A stretch of DNA of 64,000 bases, from NCBI RefSeq assembly GCF_030435805.1, contig NC_081292.1, forward strand, positions 182,428,497 to 182,492,496, written 5' to 3'. The position numbers were made by a program, and so were the translations under genes. Shown in pieces: positions 1 to 11,260 of this stretch; the stretch's first letter is position 1, and every line of letters starts with the position of its first letter. Source of the DNA: Mustela lutreola. Lineage: Eukaryota > Chordata > Mammalia > Carnivora > Mustelidae. Below the pieces are notes generated by a model. It did not search any database and had not been told where the DNA came from. It saw nothing but the letters and a program-made list of their open reading frames with translations.

Positions 1-843
1 GAGGATCGAATGAGTTAAAGCCTGTGAAGTGCCTACAACAGTGCCTGGTACCCAGGAAACACGCACTAAGCAGGCTATTCCTATCTGTAGGGGAGCCGGA
101 GAGTAAAGGTGAGACCACACAGCCCTCTTGGTTCCTCCCCCAGCTTCCCAGCCTCCCTGGGCTGCTATTCTTTTTTTAATTTTTTTTTTTAAGATTTTAT
201 TTATCCATTTGACAGAGATCACAAATAGGCAGAGAGGCAGGCGGGGGGGGGGGCAGGCTCCCCGATGAGCAGAGAGCCCGATGAGTGCTCCATCCCAGGA
301 CCCTGGGATCATGACCTGAGCTGAAGGCAGAGGCTTTAACCTACCGAGCCACCCAGGCGCCCCTGGGCTGCTATTCTTGCACCTTGCTCACCTCTGTCCT
401 CACCACACTCAGCCCCCAGGGAGGCTCTGCTCCCCTCTGAAGCTCTGGCCCAACTATGAGGGCACAACCTCCTGTCTGGAGGGTGTGGGAGAAGGGATTT
501 CTGGATTAAATCTTAATAAAGGAGAGAATTTCCTTATCGCACTGAACTGCAAAGTTCCGAGGCACAAGGACAAGCACCCTTGGTACAGTCTGCGTATATT
601 TGCTCACACCTCCTTTTTTCCTTCAGCTGGGTGATCTGATTTTCCTTGTCTGCGGGCAGCACTTCCCTAAGGAAGGTCCTGGAAGGAGGTGTGGCTGGGA
701 GGTGGGGGAGATCAGGAGGGCAGCAGGTCCTGGCATTGGCTGCTGGCACCTCCCCACCCCCCACCTCGTGGGTTGGCAGAAAGGGTAAGAAGAGGGAAGC
801 CCCTCTTCTTATACCCTAAGTACGGGTCTCTTTGCTTCCATAG
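1..843 (+). other. CFAP65: CFAP65 intron, right-hand part
   Basis: The sequence before the first recognisable CFAP65 exon shows no coding similarity that I can defend and is taken as intron. It contains one CAN-SINE copy. The acceptor of the first visible exon is the ccatag at 838-843. The upstream CFAP65 exons lie outside the window. Confidence 0.6.
173..362 (-). mobile_element. CAN-SINE (SINEC, tRNA-Lys derived)
   Basis: The minus-strand copy shows the poly(T)/AAGATTTTATTTAT tail first and ends with the reverse complement of the GGCGCCTGGGTGGCT head. It is flanked by a perfect 16-bp target-site duplication, ctgggctgctattctt, at 157-172 and 363-378. It lies in a CFAP65 intron. Confidence 0.93.
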
Positions 844-3800
844 AGAGAAGAATATTGTAGAGCCTGTGTCCCTAAGAGGAAGTACAAGGTGAGCTCATAT
901 GCCCCGTCTCCTTGGGATAAATTGAGCAGTCCTTTCTTTTTTTTTTTTTTTTTTCTTTTTTTTTTTTTTTAAGATTTTATTTATTTATTTGACAGAGAGA
1001 GAGATCACAAGTAGGCAGAGAGGCAGGCAGAGGGGGGGGGGTGGGAAGGAAGCAGGCTCCCTGCTGAGCAAAGAGCCTGATGCAGGGCTGGATCCCAGGA
1101 CCTTGGGATCATGACCTGAGCTGAAGGCAGAGGCTTTAACCCACTGAGCCACCCAGGTGCCCCTTTCTTGCTCCCAGAGATACTCCCAACTGCTGGCCCA
1201 GCCTCCTGGAAGGGAGGGATGGAAGTGCCAATGGGTGGGGTCACACTTCGATTTGGCTCCAAAGGCCTGGTTGGGGGGCTAGAGATCCATCGGTGAGGGA
1301 GTGACATTCCCAAATCCTTGTCATCCACGTCTCTCCCTTTCCAAAGACGCTGCCCCCCATCAAGAGTCAGCAGCCTCTCAACCGGCCTGTCAGCTGGAAA
1401 CTTAAGATCCCAAAGAAGAAGATATTGTGGCCCCGTCCCCAGCCGCCCTCGCCAGGCATGCTGTGCTTGAGCCTCACGGCCCGTGCTCATGCCCCCGACG
1501 ACTTCCTGGCCAACTGCTCTGGCTTTCCCCAGCACTTCCTGCACCGGTGAATTCTCAGGCAGGGAGGGGGTTTCTGCTGCTTGGGAACCCACCTGGGCTT
1601 CTTGCCCTTCCTCCTTCCTTACCTTTCCAACTTGGAGCCTCTCCAGGTCCTGTGCTGACCCTGGGGTTTGGGCTTTGGTCCCCATATGCCATAGCATTAC
1701 ATTTGGGCCAAAGCGGTGGGCTGTCCCAAGCTCATCTATGTTCTGACTGGATGGCCACCGCCACTGCTCATGACACCCCCCACCCAGCATGGTGGCTTTC
1801 CCAGGCCACTCAGAATGTCATGGCCTGCTCCAGGGAGCTGCCAAAGAGGAAATACCACAAGGAGGAAAAGTTGGAGTCTTCTGAGGAAGAAGCCCAAGAC
1901 AAGTGGGCCCCCATCTCCAAGCAGGAGAAACAGCTCCTGATCGACTGTCTCACCACCATCATCAGGTGATCTCACCAGCTTGGCCAGCCAGCTCTGTGTC
2001 CACCCATGGCCCCTGAAGTCCCAGCCCTTCCTTTCCTGAAAAATAGAACTTCCCCACAAGATCCTTCTACTGGTGGCCCCAGGCCCTGCAGGATGGGGCA
2101 GCTCTAATGGAGCTTGCTAGAAGGATCCTCAGGGCTGGATCCTGAGTTCTGTCCTGTCCAGATAAGGTCTGAGCCAGTTCACTGTCTCCCTGGGGTTCTT
2201 GTCCCTTATCTGCCTAACTCTGACCTCCTGGCTCTGCCTCTAAGATCCCATGGAGCTCAGAGATGCCTTCCTCCAAAGGAGGGGTGGGCGGGGCAACTGA
2301 CTCAGGGCTGGCCTCCCCCACCAATCACCCATTTGTAGACACAGAAGTCAGGAACTGCCCCTTGAGGCTTGGCTCTGAAGCCAGAGCCCCACAGGGGGTG
2401 TAAAGTCCCCCTGGCAAGCCATCTTGGGGAGGACCTCCTCCTCCTGCCTTCCACACAGGGGTCTGCTAGAAGACAAGATATTCCATGAAGCCGTGGACCA
2501 AAGCCTGGTGGAGAAGATGCCTTACTTCTGCCAGTTCTGGAATGAGCAGTCCGCCAAGATCACAGCCCAGAGCAACACCCTGCAGTTAGCACCTGTCCTG
2601 TCTCCATCCTCCAGCAGCTGGGAGGCCAGCAGAGACAAGGAGTCCGAGGAGGACAAACTGAGGCGGGACAAGAAAGTGGGGGAAGAGGAGGAGGAGAGTG
2701 GAGAGGAAGAGGAGGAGCTGGACGAGGAAGAGGAGGAAGAAGAGGAGATAGAGGAGGAGGAGACAGGCAAGGGGGAGCAGGAGGAGGAGGCGAAGGAAGA
2801 GAAGTCGTCCTGGACGGAGACTGAGCCCACACTGCAGCCCACATCCCAGGAGTCCCTGAAATGGCAGTGGCAGCAGCAGCTGAAGGTCATGGTGAAGGAG
2901 GAACAAGAGCAGGATGAGAAGGAGACCATCAGCCGGTGAGCAGCCAGACCTGGCTGAGGGTTCACAAGGCAGGTGTGTGCAGAAGGATCCCAGGAGGCCG
3001 TGGTGCGCTGGGAGCCAGCCTCTGTCTGGATGCAAGGCTCTTCCCAGCTCAGCGTTCAGTGACATCCCGCTGGTACCTTAAGGCCTTCAGCGAGGTATTT
3101 ACAGAATGCCGATCTGGGCTTTAGTTATTCCCTCCCAGACCCGGCTATTAAACCGTTTTCTAGCACACCACTTCCAGGGCATAGTTGAATGGTTTTCTAG
3201 AGCCAGGAGGGAATTGCCAGCTTTTCCTGGAGGGACTTTGCCTGGGGCTGCTCTGTGGCCCTTCCTGTCTGCTTTGGGATCCCTTAGGCCCTACCCAGTC
3301 CCTTGGGCACCTCCTCACAGGTTGATGCCTCTCCCCGGGACCTGGCTCTGAGATGGGACCGACAACTGCCTGGGTTCCCAGCCCACCACTTGTTCCAGCG
3401 GCAGGATGTTTGGCCACTTGGTCCCTTTGAGCCACAGTTAGAGCGTCTGTAGAGTTGGAACAAGGATGCCTTATAGTGCTGGGCGGGCGGGGAGTGGGAT
3501 GAGAATCCACGTAGACTGAGCCCAGGGCACACACGGCACAGCACGGAAGAGGCCCGCGGAGAACACGAGCGCCGTCGATGGCGGTGCTGACACCCGCGTC
3601 CTGCCCCCATCCCCGCCCCGCAGGCTCCCAGCGTTCGCCAACCTGCAGGAGGCGCTGCTGGAGAACATGATCCAGAACATCCTGGTGGAGGCGAGCCGCG
3701 GGGAGGTGGTGCTCACCTCGCGGCCGCGCGTCATCGCCCTGCCGCCGCTCAGCCCTTCCAGGTGTGGGCGCCGACTGTGCCGGAGGGGCGCGAGGGCCGC

Positions 3801-4037
3801 GAGGGGCGGCAGGGGCAGGTAGGCTCGGCCCGAAGGCTCTCTCCTACCTCCCTCTGGGGCTTTCTGTCTTCCAGGATTGAGACTCCCGACTTGCTTTCGG
3901 CGGCGCCCCTTGGGCTGCAGCAGGCCGAGGTGTCCCGCCTGGTGGTGCCGCCCCCTAGCGACTCTTTGAGGATGCCACACCCCAGCCCCGCCGACTTGCG
4001 GCCCTCCGTGCCCCCCTCTCCACTGCCCGGCCACTAA
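844..4037 (+). CDS. CFAP65: CFAP65 (CCDC108), C-terminal six coding exons
   Basis: This is the 3' end of cilia- and flagella-associated protein 65, an axonemal protein needed for sperm flagellum and acrosome formation. Exons are 844-888, 1347-1546, 1834-1965, 2459-2935, 3624-3761 and 3875-4037. All have AG/GT borders, and their coding length (1152 nt, 384 codons plus TAA) is a multiple of three. The translation follows the human C-terminus as I remember it: RKYK-TLPPIK at the first junction, a PPSPGMLCL block, the stretch [17 protein letters not shown], then a long Glu-rich low-complexity tract in exon 2459-2935 and a conserved [19 protein letters not shown] helix in exon 3624-3761. The MSP/ASPM-type beta domains of the N-terminal part are not in the window. 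The last exon ends in a Pro-rich tail that seems longer than the human one. The first exon is short (15 codons), so its exact start is the least certain border. Introns hold two SINEs (one upstream of 844, one in intron 889-1346) and otherwise unremarkable sequence. Confidence 0.93.
939..1160 (-). mobile_element. CAN-SINE in CFAP65 intron
   Basis: A minus-strand copy with a long T-rich tail, then the standard body and a gagccacccaggtgccc head. It is flanked by the short duplication cctttctt at 931 and about 1162. Confidence 0.9.
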
Positions 4038-4038
4038 A
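4033..4038 (+). terminator. CFAP65: Possible CFAP65 poly(A) signal variant (ACTAAA)
   Basis: No AATAAA or ATTAAA follows the CFAP65 stop within a few hundred bases. The variant hexamer ACTAAA overlaps the TAA stop codon itself and is followed by a T-rich stretch about 15-40 bases on. The call is weak; a distal site could be used instead. Confidence 0.25.
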
Positions 4039-4848
4039 GCATATAGCCTTCTGTATCTGCCTTCACTTTATTTACCCGACGCAGAAGGAATTCTCGAGCG
4101 CGCTCTGGGAGGGACAGATGGTTGGAGTGGCTGAGGTGGATTGCGGCGACTCGTTGCAGACTTGAGGGTGGGGAGGTTGCTTCTCTCCACTCCGCAGCAT
4201 AGCCGGGCCAGAGTTCTGGCCGCTCGCTGCTGGGCGCTGGACGGGGTTTGGCCAGTGGAGGGCGCTTCGGGCGGGCCTAATTAGCCTTTGCTGCGCATTG
4301 CCTGGGGGACAGAAACTGAGCGCCAGGCGGTATCCGCGCAGCAGGTGGCTGTAAGGCGAGGTGACCACCCCTCCCCTTTCCCTGTTGCTTCTGCTCCTGG
4401 GCTCGGCCCCCTCCACCACCGGCCTTTTCTCAGTATCTGTCTGGCTCCGGGGACTGAGCTAAGAGGCTGAGAAGGAAGGGAAACCGAGGCACATCGCAGA
4501 GCGCTAAGAGCTACCCTTTGGGATGCGGGCTGAGGTCACAGCTAGACAGTGGCCCACAGGCCCTACTAAGCGACTCCCATCGCGAATCTGAATCCCCAGC
4601 CCAGGTGATGTCCCACCCTCCCTAGGATACCCACCTCGCGCTCCCCCTAACCTCCCCCCGGCGGCCTCTGTCCTCAGCTCCTCCCCCGCCTTCCAGGCAG
4701 GTGGGTGGAAAAGTGACATCTGGTGTTGTTCCAGAGGCGCCCAGGTCCCCGACACCCCCCCTTCCACCCCGCGGCCAAGGCCTCGGAAGAGCTCCTGCCC
4801 CAGAGCCCAGGCGGGGGCGGGGAGGGGGAAGGGGTGCTCCGCCTCCTC
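4039..4848. other. CFAP65-MIR375 intergenic segment
   Basis: Unique, moderately GC-rich sequence with no gene recognised. GC content and CpG density rise toward 4.7 kb, where the MIR375 CpG-rich region begins. Reading frames here, including a 290-codon minus-strand one running across MIR375, are uninterrupted because of base composition and show no recognisable protein. Confidence 0.6.
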
Positions 4849-4957
4849 TGAGTCAATATTTGCTCCAAGCAAACGGGCGCCCGGACAGGTGTGAGCGTGT
4901 GTGCGTGCGTGTGTGTGTGGGGGGGGGGGGGGCGGGGACTGAACAGGCCGTATAAGA
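4849..4957 (+). promoter_or_regulatory. MIR375: MIR375 promoter region with TATA box
   Basis: A TATA element (TATAAGA, 4951-4957) sits about 285 bases before the hairpin, giving an expected start near 4980. Upstream are an AP-1/MARE-type core TGAGTCA (4849-4855) and an inverted pair of forkhead-like half-sites, TTTGCT (4859-4864) and AGCAAA (4868-4873), separated by cca. Between them and the TATA lies a GT-rich then G-rich run (about 4891-4936). A short TATA promoter upstream of the hairpin is known for mammalian miR-375; assigning these exact sites is my inference. Confidence 0.6.
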
Positions 4958-5235
4958 GTGCGCGGAGCCCAGGCTCCCGCACAAGCTCCGGGGAGTAGGC
5001 TGGGGACCAAACCAAGCAGGGCCCGGCCAGGTGAAGGGTGGCCAGGAAGGGAGGAAGGGAGGGGCTGACCAGGTGCGCACCTGCGGTGCCGCCTCGGCCG
5101 GCTACGTGTCAGCCGCAGACGCGCGCAGGTGAGGGCGGCGGCCAGCGGCGCGCGCGGTGTGGCACTGCGTTCGCAGAAGACCAGGACCTGGAGATCGCCC
5201 ACGGCCTCAGCCAGGCCCCCGGCCTTCCGCTCCGG

Positions 5236-5299
5236 CCCCGCGACGAGCCCCTCGCACAAACCGGACCTGAGCGTTTTGTTCGTTCGGCTCGCGTGAGGC
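5236..5299 (+). ncRNA. MIR375: MIR375 microRNA precursor
   Basis: The 64-nt stretch matches the human mir-375 hairpin as I remember it. The 3p mature sequence (seed UUGUUCG) is at 5275-5296 and the 5p strand (starting GCGACGAGC) is at 5240-5262. The two arms pair around a short GGACCTGAGCGT-type loop. miR-375 is an islet- and neuroendocrine-enriched microRNA that restrains insulin secretion (for example through MTPN) and supports beta- and alpha-cell mass. Its place between CFAP65 and CRYBA2, on the same strand as both, reproduces the human arrangement. It lies in a local CpG-rich region, consistent with its own promoter rather than host-gene transcription. Confidence 0.97.
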
Positions 5300-5549
5300 A
5301 GGGGTGGCCTCTCAGCACCCGCCCGGGGGCCGGGCCCGACCGCCACGCAGGCACCTGCCGCCACCGCCGCCGCCATACGGGTCGGAGAGGCCGCGCGCCG
5401 CTCCCAGAGGAGATCCGGCTCCCATCCGGCCCGCCCTCCCTGCCTTGTCCTGCCTGAAACTCATGGGCTGCCCGGCTTGGTTCGGGTCATTTGGGCCAGC
5501 CTAGCAGGCTCCACCGGGTGGCATAAGGGGCTGTGGCAGGAACAGGAGC

Positions 5550-5690
5550 CCTTCCGGAGGTGGAAACCCAGCTTCTAGTCCCGCTCTGTCCCAGCGACTT
5601 CTATGGCCTTGGGCAAGTCATTTCCCAGCCTCTCTCGCGGTTTTCCCCTTTGCTCCATGAGAGCCCCGCAAATCCTGATTTCTGGCTTCT
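5550..5690 (+). repeat. MIR SINE remnant
   Basis: Diverged MIR core, including ggccttgggcaagtcattt followed by a Ctc-tct-cgc tail region equivalent to the 'cctcagtttcctc' block. Confidence 0.6.
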
Positions 5691-8116
5691 AGCAATAATT
5701 CTGAGCCACCCGACCTGGGAAGCTGGAGGCCCTCAAGGGGTTGGAGCAGTAGCTGTGAGTTGTGGAAAATCTGGGTTGGGGGTACTATGGCCAGGTGAAG
5801 ATCAAGTGTGCTTCTCCAGATCTGTTTGGGGCTGACATCCCAAGGGTTCACTCCCTGCCATCTCCCTGGCCCCTCTGTCTTCCCGTGTGGGAGACACACA
5901 GACAGACTGATTGAAAAGGACACACTCAGGGTCCAGTAGCCCTTGCCAGATGGGGTCCCCAGGGAAAGCAGCACACCCCCTTTCCCAAACTCCATAATCC
6001 CGAGGCTGCCTGTTTCAGGTAGCTACAGATGGGGTGAGAGTGGGTGTGAAGGGCCCTCTTCTTAGGCAGGAGAACCCAAACATGAGACAGATCGGCCACC
6101 TTGTGCAGGGATTCCAAAGGCTAAGATCTGACATGGGGGAGGGAGTGGAGACTGCCCTAGATCCTGGCCTCCTGCCTCCAGAGTCTAGAACTGAGGGTTC
6201 CCCATGCAGCCTGAGGCCAGTCTGAGCCCTTAGCTGAGTCTCTGTCCTTTGACTCTGGTGTCCTCCAGTCCTCCTCCCCCAAATGGATGGTGATGCTGGT
6301 CTAGCCCCAGAGAGGAGCTAGTTGTAGTTGGCAAGTGGAGGAAAGCCTCAGCAGTGAGAAGCTACAGTTTCCCCTTAAGGTGAGGAAGCATCATGGGGTA
6401 GGGACTCTACCACTACACACCCAGGCAGGGGTCACCCCCCTCCCGGGGGGGGGGGCGGAGAGAGAACGAGGGTTGGGTTGAGAGTCACTGGTCCCTTCCA
6501 GCTCCATCTTGGATGTTCCTGGAGGTACTGGCCTGTCCCTTCTACCCCATCAGCCCCAGCCTCCTACCCGCAGGCAGGCTCCAAGGGATCTGCTGAGTCC
6601 TCCCTGCAGAGAAAGGGAGGAGGAGGGGGTGAGATGGCTTGACAGATTCCAGACTGTTCTGGGAGGGGGCGGACCTCAGCAGCCCTGGAGAGGGAGGCAT
6701 CAATTTCCCCAGGCTGGGGTGTGTGCAGCCCCCTTCCTGCCCTCCCTGACCAGGCTTCTGTCCTGGACCTAGCCCTCTGCTGCTTTCCTCTGGTACTGAA
6801 TGATTTGCCTGTCCGGGGTTGGGCCTGCCCCCCCTACCCCCCCCCACCCCCCCCACCCCGCACATCTTCCCTGTGTCTGTGGGGCTTCCTCTTTTCTCCC
6901 TAATTGTGGAAGGGGGCTGGAGCTCTCCACCTCTGGCTGGGATTTCAGATCTTGGGGTGCACAATGAAGAGATCTCCCCCATGAAATGATCCTCATCTGC
7001 ACAGTCATTGGGGGGGCGTGTTTGGGAAGAATGAGGCCACCAAGGGTTGGGTCTGCCCTTGTGACTGAGAGCCACTTGCCTTTCCCCTCCCCCCAAGACC
7101 CAATTTCCCCAGACCTCCAACCCCTATCCCCAAGACCCGCATTTCCTGACCGAGGCTAGCGATCAGGCCTCCCATCCAAGTCCCTCCTCCCAGCTAGGCC
7201 AAGGGCGGAGACTCCAGGCGCCGGGCTGGCCCGCAGGTGCGGGGCTTGGGGAGGGGGGGTTGCTCAGCAGCTGGTGTTCGAGCAGCCCCTTACCCCTCCC
7301 CCTTCCTGCTCCCAGCCAGAGCCTGCTTCCTGTCATCCCCGTCAGCACCCCAGGCGGGGGAGGGGACAGGTAGTGGAGGAAGCGGAAAAAGGGACTGTGC
7401 AGTTGGAGCGTGGACAGCCTCGGGACTGGGAGAGCCGAGGAGAAATGGCGAGGGGAGGAGAGTGGAAAACACAAGCAGGGCGGGAGGACAGCCCCCACCC
7501 CATCCCCCTTGAAAGCCAGAGGTAGGAAGAGGGCAGAGAGAAACCATAGAAGAAGAACAGAGGCAACCGGACATAACCAGGGATGAACAATTCTGAGAGA
7601 TGTAAAGATGCCAGGTCAAAGGTCAGGGTAATCGGAGGTGGAAGGCTTGATGTGTGCAGAGGTAGCGGTCCACCAAGTGAAAACAGCCTCCATCCCCACA
7701 TTGGGTGAAATTACCCCCAAGAAAGGAGAGAGAGGTGGCTTCTACAGCCAGAGCTGGGTGTAGGGCTGATATGCCCCTCCCTTGGGAGACCCATCGCTCC
7801 CCATTAAAGGGCAAAAGATGAAGAGGGGCCAGGCTCAGACCCTGCTGGACACTGAGCAGTGAGGGGCATGGGTCGGACCCCATCTCTGCCCTTTGCTTTC
7901 TTGGCTACAGCTGTAGAGACAGCTTCTGCAGCTGCCCTAACCCCTTACCCACCTACTGGTTGTGGTTCAGCCTTGGAACCTCTGCCCAGGGTCTAGGTGA
8001 GAGTCAGGGGACCTGGGAGTGGAGGCACCATTGGGGGGGGGGGTTGCTCATAACCAAGTGCTAATCCCCATCCGGCCAAGGCAGGTCCAGAGCCTCACTG
8101 ACCTTCTTAGAGATTA

Positions 8117-8130
8117 GTCCCCATGGCGAC
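8117..8130. promoter_or_regulatory. RFX X-box-like dyad
   Basis: GTCCCCATGGCGAC fits the X-box pattern RYYNYY-N2-RRNRAC, with a further half-site TTGGCAAC a few bases downstream (about 8131-8139). It is far from a known promoter, so function is unproven. Confidence 0.35.
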
Positions 8131-8644
8131 CTTGGCAACTCGCCCCCTCACTCTGGCTTGGTGGTGGTGTGCAGAGGCTGGTTGGTGAGGGGAGGGATCG
8201 AGCCTTTCTGAGGCATCACAGGATCAGAGTTGTCAGGGTTAAGAGCCCCCCCCCCCCACCAAGATAAGCACTTAGGACAAAATTGGGGCCTCAAGAGAGG
8301 GAGTGACCGGCCCAAGGGCACATATGGAGCCAGAAAAACCCCAGGACCAGAAGGCAGGTCTCCAGTTCCACTCCCAAGTGCTTTCTCCAGAAGGGCAGAG
8401 GAAAAGAAATTGAGATACCCCCCCCCCCTTCGACCTTCCCAAACCTCCCAAACTGAGATCAGGAGAAGAGTTACTTGAATGCTGGGAGGGAGGAAGGCTC
8501 CCCATCCTGAGGGCTTCTACAAGGCCAATGTGGGAAGGGGCCTGCAGATCCCAGAGCTGTGTTTGCTGCCCTGACTCCAGCCTCCCTCCCTGCTAGGCCT
8601 GGGGGTGTGGGGAGCAGGGGGAAACCAAGCAGCAAAGCCAGTCA

Positions 8645-8850
8645 TAATCACAACTACAAGGGCAATAATAGAGAACATCTATTGGGTAAGTAGCACAGGC
8701 CCGTTCTGTTTCTACGTGCTCTTAAGTCTTCACAACAGCTTTTAAGACTATGGTTCCCATTTTACAGAAGGAAAAACTGAGGAGAAGAGTGCCAATGATA
8801 AGCAGTGGAGCTTGGATTCGAACCCAGGCAGCAGTGTAGGACTCCAGGGC
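8645..8850 (-). repeat. MIR SINE remnant
   Basis: Reverse MIR: cccattttacagaaggaaaaactgag is the complement of the MIR 'cctcagtttcctcatctgtaaaatggg' block, followed by ttcgaacccaggcag. Confidence 0.75.
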
Positions 8851-10589
8851 ACTTTTAAGCCTCCAATGTGTGTCTGATCCTGGGCAGGTGACTGAACAGC
8901 CTTCTCTCCTTCTCTCGGACACTGGTGACCATGGAACGGGATAGGTGGGAGTGTAAGTGACAAGGGCATACTCCTGCGTGACTCCGACACCCAGCACAGA
9001 GGGGCATGTGGCACATTTTATTAAATGTTTGAGGAACAAATGAGTGAATAAGCGTCTGCCTGTACATGAGTGTGACTTTGGGGGTTTGTTGAATCCTAGG
9101 AGAGTGTTCATACTCTCCTAGTCTAAGTGTCCCGGTGCCTGGAACTGCGTGAATATGTCTTTGCAGCCCTCTGCCCCCCCCCCCCCATGGCTTTGTGTCT
9201 GGGGAGGGGGTGAGGGAGGAAGCTGCCTCCCATGTCTCTGGATGGTAGCCAGCCCCGTGTCCCCACTGAGGGACAGAGAAGAGGGGCTCTGTTTCTAGCA
9301 GGGAAGGACAATGGGTGTGCGGGTGGGCCTCCCAGCCCCTCAGGACCCCCCCTCTTTTGGGCCAGCTGTCGGACCCTGCCTGGACTGAGCTGATCTCTCA
9401 TTCAGTTATCTCTGTCTCCCAGGAAACCAGACCTCACAGCCCCAGGGAAGGTGCTAGTCTGCAGGTTCCGGGCTCCAGACCTGGGTGGGGGTGAGGGGAG
9501 GGAGGAGGAGCAGGGCTGCAGAGGAGAGGCTGGTGAGGGGACCTCGGGAGCAGGAGGGAGCCCTTCACAGAATTTGCATCTTCAGTCACCAAAGCCCTGG
9601 CTGATTTCCCAGGGAAATCAGGAGGAGTAAGGGATGGGAGCAGTCCGGCTTGAGGAGAAGACATTGGCTGCCCAGCAGGACAGAGAAGTAGGGCTGTCCA
9701 GGGATGGGGCTTTAAGTGAGAGAGATGTCTCTGGGCATTCTCAGGGAGCCTTTATATGGGATAGAGACCTGGGTGGGCACCCAGGATCAGGTTGAGGGGT
9801 TCTTTATCAGATCTGTATGTCCACGTATGGGAAGGGGCTCTGAGTGAGATCTGAGGGTCTCAGATACTGAGGATACAAGACTGAGTCTGAGAGTTTCTCT
9901 GTGGGATCTTAAGTTACCATGTGGGATTTGTGTTTTGGTAGAATTGTGGGGAGGACGGTCCTGAAGATTTCTCTATGGGAGCAAAAGTCCCCATATGAGA
10001 TATGAGATGAAGGACTGGGGGGGGGGATGGGGAGATCTTTGAGGGTGATGAGATCCCTATGAGATCTTGAGGTCTCTTGGAAGTTTAGATTTGGGGACAC
10101 TATTTTTTCTTTTCTTAGCTTCCCCCTCCACACCCAAAGGCTGAGGCTGTGGATGGGGAGGAGGTGGGGGTGAGCGCTGAGCTGGCAAACAAAGCCACCT
10201 GTGCACCCATCCTTCAGGAAGCTCTCAGTGCAACTGATCTAGGAAAACAAACAGGACCAGCTGCCGGGGGAGGGCGGGGGCTAAGAGGGGAGTGGGTGGG
10301 GGGAAGCTGGGGGGCTGGAGCTGGATCAGCCTCATGGAGAAAGGAGGCTGGGAGGGGGTCCATAGCACAAAAAAGGGACAAGTGTCCCAGAGTCCCATTC
10401 TAGCACATGAGGCAGGGCCACCTGACAGGCCCTTCTTCTTCAGTGGCTCCTTCTTCCCTTTTTCCGCAGCTTGGAAACCCAGAGCCAGGAGGAAGGTCTG
10501 GGGGATGTGGGGACCCTGAGAGAGGGCTAGACAACTGGCTACTGGTGGCCTCGTTGGGTGTGCCCATTTCTGAGAGAGCTGGTCACAGA

Positions 10590-10725
10590 CAGCTGGAACT
10601 AAAGGTCATGGGCTGGGGGCCCCCACACACCATTTTTCTGATGAGGAAACTGAGGTACACAGGAGGGAAGAGGCTGGCAAGTGCCTCACAGCTTCTTAGA
10701 GCAGAGCCAAGATCAGGATTTTAGG
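10590..10725 (-). repeat. MIR SINE remnant
   Basis: Contains the reverse-MIR motif tgatgaggaaactgaggtac and the downstream acagcttcttagagcagagcc block. Confidence 0.65.
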
Positions 10726-10799
10726 CTAGAAAGGTGCCCTGTCTCACACGAAGGGTCTCCACCCCAAGTCCCAGCTGGACAGCTCATTCTAATCGGGAC

Positions 10800-11260
10800 C
10801 TCAGCTGTTATTACCTCCCCCACCACGCGCGCGCGCGCCTCTTGTAGCTGCAGCGTATAGTCCTCTGGCCAACAGCTGGATTGGAAACTGCCCACCCAGG
10901 TGGAACCCTGATCCCAGGGCCGCGCCCAGGCCCCCAGCTCCAGCTCCCGCAGACGCAGCGTCCATCCTCTGACAGACACCCGCTCACCCTCGACGCTAAC
11001 ACCGGATGCCCGCGTCGCCGACCAGCGCAGACGCACAGCCAGACGCTCTCGCTCCTCGCGCGCGCCGCCCCTCGGACCTCAGCCTCCCACCGACTCCCGC
11101 TTCCATCCCACCCTACCTTGCCGGCTTCCCACCCAGCGCGGTCCGCCTGCGCCTCCTGGCGGCCGAATCCAGAATTGCCCGATAGAGACGGAGGAGGGAG
11201 GGAAAGGGAGGGAAGAAAAAATTCGGTTCTCCCCTCCCGCCGCGTCTGTAGTTCCCACTT
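10800..11260. other. CpG-rich block without a recognised gene
   Basis: The segment is dense in CpG, including a pure CG run at 10826-10838 and gcgcgcgccgcc near 11060, unlike the flanking sequence. No exon with known similarity is visible. It could be a distal regulatory CpG island or an alternative 5' exon of CRYBA2, about 2.2 kb upstream of the TATA promoter. Confidence 0.45.

Noticed and set aside
627-701. Possible extra CFAP65 exon (LGDLIFLVCGQHF...)
   Set aside because: It has an AG acceptor and a phase-compatible GT, but the peptide does not resemble CFAP65, while the exons from 844 on already follow the known protein order.
1005-1790. 261-codon minus-strand frame
   Set aside because: It runs through a SINE and antisense to a real CFAP65 exon; no family resemblance.
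2522-2965. Ser- and Leu-rich minus-strand frames
   Set aside because: They are the complement of the Glu-rich CFAP65 tract, so composition alone keeps them open.
4504-5376. 290-codon minus-strand frame across MIR375
   Set aside because: CpG-rich sequence lacks stops; the peptide is low-complexity and overlaps the microRNA.
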